Source: Conus ventricosus (Eukaryota > Mollusca > Gastropoda > Neogastropoda > Conidae). Taken from it: DNA of 64,000 nt. Position numbers and translations under genes: made by a program. The notes under the pieces were generated by a model. The model worked only from the letters and a program-made list of their open reading frames with translations, was not told the DNA's origin and made no database searches. Shown piece by piece: positions 57,635 to 64,000 of this stretch; positions within the stretch are counted from its first letter, which is position 1, and each line of letters opens with the position of its first letter. Location of the stretch: the NCBI GenBank assembly GCA_018398815.1, contig CM031596.1:60886346-60950345 (forward strand), in the 5' to 3' direction.

Positions 57635-59440
57635 ACTTCAGCATCTTTCTTTGGAATCTTTTGTTTTTTTAATCTGAGGTTATTGTTGCAGGGATTTTGG
57701 GACATTAAACTTTGCATTTGAAAAAAAAGAGAAAAAGCTGGTAGAGAAGGTTCCTTGGATTTGTACACTCCTGATCAGACTATGTGTGACATCATCAGTC
57801 ATGTCGAGTTGGAACCTTTTTTTTTTCCTTTTTTTTAATAGTTATTTTCAAACTTTCACAAGTCTGGCATTGTTATCGACAATGTACACAATTTGTTCCT
57901 GACAATTTACCTGATCTGATCTGAGTTGCTTGGAATTTAAGATATTTGTTACAAAAATGTTATCAATTGAACACAGTTCTATGAGTTTGTGTTTTTTGTT
58001 CCAGTACTTTAAGATCAGGCAAGATTTCTCTTGTCCTGTTTTATCATATTTTTATACATATGGAGAGATCTCCACTCAGTTGAAGGAGAATAGGTTACAG
58101 AGCATTTGCCCACAGACACAAGATCCAAAGAACCACAACACACAACACATACAACTCTGACAGAGAGCCTCAGTTTGGTTGGTTGGTTGATTTTTTTCCT
58201 GTTTATCACTGGTGTTTCTAAGTATCTCATTTGGTGTTTGCATTTTTTCCTATTGGACAATGTCCTTGTTTCTTGTGATAACTAAAATATTGTTGATTCC
58301 GTTCTTTTGAATCAATCCAATTTTCATATTCATAACATGGTGTTGTCCTTACCTTGCTCTTTTGCAATTTTTGCATTGTTGATTATCTCTGGAGTGTTAC
58401 AAGGTATCATAGTGGATTTTTTAAAAAATGTTTCTGTTGGTTTGCAAAGTGTGGGCTTTTTCTATTTCATGTTTGTAAGGTCAGTACTTTATGAACAAGA
58501 TGGATGTCTGTCTCATGTATATACGTTCCTTTGTCTGAATGATTCAATTTCTTTTTACACCTAATATGCAGCAGAGAATTTTATGCTGATTTGTTGCTCT
58601 ATTTACACGTAACAAACAAATGAATATGAATACCAGACAGTATTTCACAGACAAGGCTCTTTCTTGCATGTTGCAGAATATGATTAATTATGTAATTAGC
58701 TGTATTCCCTCCAGCATTCCAGCAAACTAAGTTTGGAAATACCCAATATATAATAATATAATGATTGTTTAAAAAGTGAGAGCTACATTTAACTATTGAT
58801 TATCTTAGCTTATTAAAAGGTGGTTTGTGTCAAACAGTACATAACAACTGGAGAAAAGAAATATGTCTATCCATCTATCAACCTATCCATCAGTCTTTCT
58901 TATTTTTCAGCCTCCAAGTTCCAGTCCACATCTTATTTACAAAGTAAAAGTAAATAATTATAGTACTTTACAGGTAATGTCATAGACTTTTCTTTCTTTA
59001 CGTTTTTTTTTTAATTTTAATTCAAAACATTTTTTTTTCTAGATTTATTACCTATTATTCAGTGAGGCTGTTTTGGGAAGAAAAACCATGGCATGCATTT
59101 ATATTCAGATCTTGTCTAGTGTGTGATGTGATTTTGTTAACCATAAACAATGACATGTTTCTTTCAGAATTATAAGAAAAATAAGCAAAATAAAACCCCT
59201 TCAATATTTTTTAAAGGTTATGATAACTATAACAGGGTTTTTATGCATAACAGGATTTGCTATCAGTATTATTTTTAAAATGTATATTCATAACTGTTAA
59301 AAACCATTGTCTGTGTTGACATGAGTTGTGGGTGTGATTTGAAGTGCAAATCATCCTTCTTTTTTTTTCTCTCCAACTTTTGCAATCTTAATAAAACACT
59401 TCTCTTTCATACTTGTATGTTTTCAGGGTGTAAATAGATG
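57635..59440. other. 3' untranslated/intergenic sequence
   Basis: A/T-rich, no coding sequence recognised. An AATAAA at 59390-59395 and a run of A at 57721-57728 are the only visible end-of-transcript candidates for exon C. Confidence 0.4.
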
Positions 59441-59445
59441 CCTAC

Positions 59446-59447
59446 TG

Positions 59448-59500
<53 letters not shown>
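59446..59500. repeat. GT microsatellite
   Basis: (GT)n of about 26 units. Confidence 0.95.
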
Positions 59501-59503
<3 letters not shown>

Positions 59504-60129
59504 ATATGATGAAGGATGGGGTAAGGGGCTCATTTATACCTCTCCATTAACAGTACAGCACATACCCCACCATGGATCATGCCACCAAAAGGCATATATG
59601 TGGCATGGGACACTACAGATAGATACACAGAGGGTTACCTCACTGACCTGTAGCAGTTATCAAGCTTGCATCACAATGTGACTTGCAGATGCAGCGGGTC
59701 AACACCATACACAAGAAGCAGGTGACAGATGCCATTTCTTGCAGAGAGCATGTGGAATTACCGAATTCGATCACAGACATTCTGTTGCAGTTCAGATTCT
59801 TCCAACTTCTGCAATAGAACTGTACTCAGTGTATGAGGTACAAATTTATTTTGATTCCCACAGTTGAATACAGTTCAGGAAGTGCCTTTCCGTCTTTGAA
59901 GTGCATTGTATGCCTCTCTTCAATCAAAAAAGAAGGAAAAACAAAGAAAGAGAAAGGACAAACTTTTTTTTTCCCTTTTCATCTCTTCTGACTATCTATT
60001 TAAAAGAGAAGCCCCTCCCCATTCTAAAAAGAAGACAAAATTAAGGGGGGGGGGGGGGGGGGGTCTCCCTTTTTTTTTTTTTTCTTTTTCTGAAACCCAG
60101 AAGATTTGTCTTCAGAATTATTTTCCTTT
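59501..60129. other. Intergenic, simple repeats only
   Basis: Contains a poly(G) run (60044-60063) followed by poly(T) (60070-60082). No supported gene. Confidence 0.5.
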
Positions 60130-60496
60130 TTATGCTGATCGATGAGAATGAGGATAATGGAGATGATGCTACAGATTTCCATTGGGTCTTAGATGCATGA
60201 CAGGGCTGCACTTTGCGCTTACTTTCATAATATATCCTGGCGTCAACCAGGCCCGAGAGATGCAGACACCTGCAGTGTTGGTCAGGAAGTTTTAGCAACA
60301 CTCTTTTAGACGTATCCATTAAGTGGATGAAACTCAACTGTGTGGTTCCAGTCTCCCTAATTGAGCCCGTAGCTAACTCAACTCTGGGTAGGAGCCGGTC
60401 AGAGCAGTAAACCCCACATGACTCTGATGGGAATCGAACCCATGACCTCCCAGCCGGTAGTCCGTGACACTAACCACTTCGCCATGGTGGCTGGTA
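60130..60496 (-). mobile_element. tRNA-derived SINE
   Basis: The minus strand starts with a tRNA-like head: A box TGGCGAAGTGGTTAGTG (60484-60468), an anticodon-arm-like segment and B box GGTTCGATTCCC (60441-60430), the internal RNA polymerase III promoter. The head is followed by an unrelated body (tcatgtggggtttactgctc ... ccagagttgagttagctac ... gtttcatccacttaatgg) reaching about 60130. The lack of a proper acceptor stem and the long body show it is a SINE and not a tRNA gene. Lies downstream of the host gene. Confidence 0.8.
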
Positions 60497-61080
60497 CAAA
60501 TCAATATATTTGAAATCCATTGGATTAAAACAGCTTCCAAACAAAGTGTGGGATACTGGCAGCTCCAGTCTTACATCTGTGTAAAAATGCAAATAATCTT
60601 TTCTGTAAAAGATGTAAATACAGTACAATATGGGATTCACAGAAAAAGAAATCAACACAGTCAACCCAAACTTGCACATATGGAGCATTTGTTATTTTCT
60701 TGTGCTTTCATGATTCTGATTGCACTCAGTGTGCCATAAGAAAGCAGAATGAAGCAAGATCACATCTAGAAGACTAAAAGGTATGCCAGTTTAGCTTGAG
60801 GAAATCCAGCTTCCAAGCCTAAGTCCTCGTCATAGTAGTTGGAGCAAAGGGGTTTGTAGGCTCATCAGCATATGATCTCAAATCGCAACACTGGGATTTG
60901 AGGTGAAAAGAGGACTAGAGGCAATGGCAGAGGCAGCAGAAAAGAGTTTGATCTGAATCTGGTTCAGGAGGCACTGAGGTCAACTCCATAAGACTTAAAT
61001 TTCTCAACTTACAATAAGTGTCCTACGGTTATTTGACCAAGACATCCATCTAAAAAGACAACGCCTTGAAATGCCAACCC
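60497..61080. other. Intergenic, nothing recognised
   Basis: No domain-bearing frame, no clear repeat. The 91-codon frame at 60464 starts inside the SINE and is not a gene. Confidence 0.5.
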
Positions 61081-61345
61081 ACCTAGAAGTTTCAAGTTCA
61101 GTTCAGTTCAGTATTTTTATTTAACGTCTTTTGATCGCAAGATGATCTTAGACCTACAAGTTTCAAGTTCGAATCCGGAGTGCCATGGGGAAAAAATTCT
61201 GACAGAGGTCTCCTAGGTGATCTGAACGCGGCCTGACTCCCTAGGAATTTAGGGCTGAAATTTACCTGTGGACTTCCTGCTGTGTAGCTCTCCCTAGAGT
61301 TTCTTCCTCTCATGGAGAAGAATGGTTGTGAATTAGATTTCATGC
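61081..61345 (+). repeat. Possible SINE fragment with a short inserted element
   Basis: aagtttcaagttcgaatccgg (61157 onward) resembles a tRNA-type B box, followed by gtgccatggggaaaaaattc and a 180-bp body. About 75 bp upstream the phrase cctagaagtttcaag is almost repeated as cctacaagtttcaag, enclosing a (TTCAG)n-headed segment, as expected for a small insertion with target duplication. Confidence 0.4.
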
Positions 61346-61497
61346 AAAATATTTGAATTTAGAACACGTAATCTTGCTTCTTTTGTAATATCCTTTCTCT
61401 GTCCCATGTTGATATATATAGTGTTAATGTGATGTTCTATATGGCATGCAAATGAGAGCCTCTTACAAAAATCTGGTCGCAACATGACCCATTTTTT

Positions 61498-62095
61498 GTA
61501 CTCCCAGTTCTTAAAGAACAGGGAGTACTTTAGAATGGGAACGAAGAAATGCTGCCTGTGTGTCTGTCTGTCTGTCTGTCTGTGTGTGTGTGTGTCCATG
61601 GTCAAAATGTGTTCCACTCACTCCAGACAAAACTACTGGGTCGATCTTTCTGAAAATTTGTAGGTATGTTCATTAGGGGTCAAGGATGATGCCCGACGTT
61701 TTAATTTACCGTTACAGCCGTTACTAACGGCTGTAACGGCCTGTAACACTTTTTCTTCTTTATGGAATATCTCAGAAAGTACTAGGTCGATCTTTCTGAA
61801 AATTTGTAGGTATGTTCATTGTGGGTCACGAATAATGCCCGATGTTTTAGTTTACCGTTATAACCGTTACTAACGGCTGTAACGGCCTGTAACGGTTTTT
61901 CTTCTTTATGGAATATCTCAGAAAGTACTTGGCCAACCTTTATGATAATTAGCAGGTATGTTCATTATGGGTCACGGATGATGCCTGATGTTTTAGTTTG
62001 CCCTGTTATAGCCGTTACTAACGGTTGTAACGGCCTGTAACGGTTTTTCTTCTTTATGGAATATCTCAGAAAGTACTTGGCCAGTTTATAAGCGG
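61498..62095 (+). repeat. Dispersed repeat, copy 2, with 147-bp palindrome-bearing tandem units
   Basis: Begins with the 31-bp near-palindrome gtactcccagttc...gggagtac (61498-61528), then TGTC/TG microsatellite, as at 3548. It continues into tandem units: tatggaatatctcagaaagt starts at 61761, 61907 and 62055 (periods 146 and 148). Each unit carries ccgtta..ccgttactaacgg..gtaacgg, almost self-complementary (31 bp at 61709-61739). Non-coding. Confidence 0.85.
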
Positions 62096-62258
62096 TTTGG
62101 ATGATCTTGTGACAAATCTGATCCTCTGTCCATATGTAAGTGATGTAATGCTGAAAATGGATTAAACAACCGTTATTCTGCCGTTATTTCTTATATATAG
62201 GTGGATTTTAATGAAATTTGGTATATAGAAAGGTTATCACACACAAATGGCACTTCTA
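62096..62258. repeat. Left flank repeat of the Tc1 element
   Basis: 62166-62230 (accgttattctgccgttatt ... ggattttaatgaaattt) resembles 63937-64000 beyond the other end of the Tc1 element and, more loosely, 63828-63873. The transposon therefore appears inserted into a CCGTTATT-type repeat array. Confidence 0.55.
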
Positions 62259-63790
62259 TACTGACTTCCATAAAAAACGCGAAAATTTGAAAGGCTATTT
62301 TTCGGGTGAAAAGGGGTGAATATACAATATTGAACCATTGTGGCAAGTTGTTTGGGTCCAAGACTCACGTGCAGTGAAAAAATTGTGTGAGCAACACATC
62401 ATTCCCGGCATTGGAGGGTCAACAAAAATGGCAAACTGGTTGCTGCATGTGAGGCACGTGCACACCATGCAGAGCAAAGTTAACCAGCGACAAGTACGCA
62501 GGCATGCAGCCTTTATAAAGCCGCGCTACAAGGTTCAGGTAACGACTTGCCGTCTGAGCGCTACAGAGATGCCAAGACTACGAGCAGAGGAACGCAATCG
62601 TGCCCTAGGCCATCTGGAGGCTGGTGTGGATGCCAGGCAGGTCGCCAACATCTTTAACGTCCACATCTCAACCATCTATCGTCTGCAGCACCGCATGCGA
62701 GTCACTGGTACCATGATGATCGTGCCCGGCCAGGCCGTCCTTGGGTCACCACACAAAGAGAGGATCGCCATCTTGTTCGAACCCATCTGCGGGACAGGCG
62801 GCAAACAGCCGCTAACACTGCTCGACAGGTGCCTGGGAATCTCCAGCAACGAATCAGCCTCAACACTATGCGGCGGCATCTTCAGGAGAACGGGCTGGCA
62901 TGTAGGCGTCCTCACAGAGGTCCGGTACTGACACCAAGACACCGGCAGGACGGGCTGCAGTGGGCACAAGCCCGAATCAACTGGCGCAGGCAGCAGTGGG
63001 GATGCATACTGTTCTCAGATGAGAGCCGTTTTTGTATTGACATGGCTGACGGTCGTGTCAGAATATGGCGTCGACCTGGTGAACGCTATGCTGACTCCTG
63101 TGTGGTAGAGCGGAACCCCTGGGGAGGCCCGAACGTTATGATATGGGGTGCAATTGGCATTAACCACCAGTCATCTTTCAGAACATTGGTCCTGGTCGCG
63201 GACAGGGTGTCAATGCACAGCGCTACATCAACCAGGTGCTCAGACCCCATGTCGATCCTTTTTTTGCGCAACACCCAAACTGGACATTCCAACAGGACAA
63301 TGCAAGACCACACACCGCCAGGGCCACCAGCAATTTCTTCAGCATAACAACGTCAATGTGCTGCCCTGGCCAGCCCTCAGTCCGATTTAAACCCAATAGA
63401 ACATTTTTGGGATGAACTTGGCAGACGGTTGGACCTCCTGCGTCCACGACCAGCAACAGCGGCTCAATTTCACCAGGCCATCGTCCATGTGTGGGCTGGT
63501 GTGCCAAGAGGACGCATCAACCACTGGTCCACTCAATGAGCCGCAGGTGTCAAGCAGTTGTCAACGCAAATGGTGGCCACACACGGTATTAGGACTTCAA
63601 GCTGGTTTGTCACGTGACCTTGGATTTTCCACACAAAAGACATATTGCTGATGACATTTTCACACATTACCGGTGTAATGAATCAAATCACGTTGAATTC
63701 TCGCTTCCACTCTGTACAATTGTGACCAATAAAATTCACCCCCAACCTTCAGCTTGTTTTGTTTTTGCGTTTTTTTTATGGAAGTCAGTA
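62259..63790 (+). mobile_element. Tc1-type DNA transposon
   Basis: 1,532 bp. The left end tactgacttccataaaaaac (62259) and the right end (63790 reading inward on the minus strand) form terminal inverted repeats of about 27-30 bp differing by the length of an A run. Both ends are flanked by TA (62257-62258 and 63791-63792), the canonical Tc1/mariner target. It contains one broken transposase gene. Confidence 0.9.
62569..63592 (+). pseudogene. Tc1-like transposase, frameshifted
   Basis: Starts MPRLRAEERNRALGHLEAGV with a helix-turn-helix (DARQVANIFNVHISTIYRL) at residues about 20-45. A frameshift near 62712 moves the frame to NLQQRISLNTMRRHLQENGL and then FSDESRF (first catalytic Asp) and GGPNVMIWGAIG. 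Further shifts lie near 63180, 63338, 63388 and 63533. The second Asp is in QDNARPH (about 63292) and the Glu in NPIEHFWDE (about 63395-63420); 34 residues separate them once the shifts are accounted for (DD34E). The C-terminal CQAVVNANGGHTRY precedes a TAG at 63590. Normal family length (about 340 residues), but dead. Confidence 0.9.
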
Positions 63791-63792
63791 TA

Positions 63793-64000
63793 TATAGTGT
63801 TCCAAAATTTGACCGTTTAAAAACCGTTATTCTTGACATACTGTCCAATTTGGATGAAATTGTGATATGTACACAGGCTTTAGCCCAGTGAGGACTAAAA
63901 TACCGGTTTCAAAAGTGCATATCGGTTATATAACGTTTAAACCGTTATTTTGCCGTTATTTTTTTTATATATTGGTGGGTTTTAATGACATTTTGTATAT
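63793..64000. repeat. Right flank repeat of the Tc1 element
   Basis: CCGTTATT-containing units start near 63828 and 63937, about 107 bp apart, and continue past the window end. The second resembles 62166-62230. Confidence 0.55.

Noticed and set aside
60428..60484. tRNA gene on the minus strand
   Set aside because: A and B boxes are present, but the acceptor stem does not pair and the sequence continues into a 250-bp SINE body.
61561..61600. CRISPR-like regularly spaced repeats
   Set aside because: Simple TGTC/TG microsatellite; no spacers, and the genome is eukaryotic.

Overview
The window is eukaryotic nuclear DNA, most likely from a marine gastropod mollusc. This is inferred from long CA/GT and CT microsatellites, several decayed non-LTR retrotransposons, a tRNA-derived SINE, a Tc1-type element, spliced exons and a Polinton; I could not check the species. 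Most open frames are shadows or low-complexity. No prokaryotic operon, rRNA or CRISPR array is present.

Layout. 1-3.9 kb: microsatellites, a decayed LINE on the minus strand (1690-2880) and a dispersed repeat (3.5 kb) that recurs at 61.5 kb. 3.9-14.5 kb: a homopolymer-rich block with no credible gene, probably poor consensus. 15-19.8 kb: three LINE fragments, a minisatellite, and a likely first exon of a host gene (16993-17090) 53 bp downstream of an RFX X-box-like site. 19778-49172: a Ty1/copia retrotransposon with both LTRs, a primer-binding site and a 5-bp target duplication (TCTGC). Its pol gene is split by a 24.8-kb Polinton/Maverick (22585-47381), which has its own inverted repeats and a 5-bp duplication (GCAGT). 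49.4-57.7 kb: further exons of the host gene, including a 28-nt microexon and three alternative-looking last exons that all accept the same splice phase. 57.7-64 kb: intergenic sequence with a tRNA-derived SINE, a palindrome-bearing tandem repeat, and a frameshifted Tc1 transposase with both inverted repeats.

The Polinton carries a packaging ATPase, a double-jelly-roll-type capsid protein, a protein-primed type B DNA polymerase and a retroviral-type integrase. It also has several unassigned proteins, including a coiled-coil double-membrane-segment protein that is open for 316 codons. The left 8.8 kb is present twice (22585-31400 and 31895-40935), separated by a 100-N scaffold gap and a LINE ORF1 fragment. 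The second copy has a different terminal sequence, so the interior is either two nested copies or a chimeric join. Frames are broken by many small indels in both copies, and each copy is open where the other is broken, so part of the breakage is probably consensus error.

The host gene model, with five constitutive or alternative exons spanning about 40 kb, is a prediction from splice sites and phase only. The X-box suggests a ciliary gene; I do not recognise the protein.
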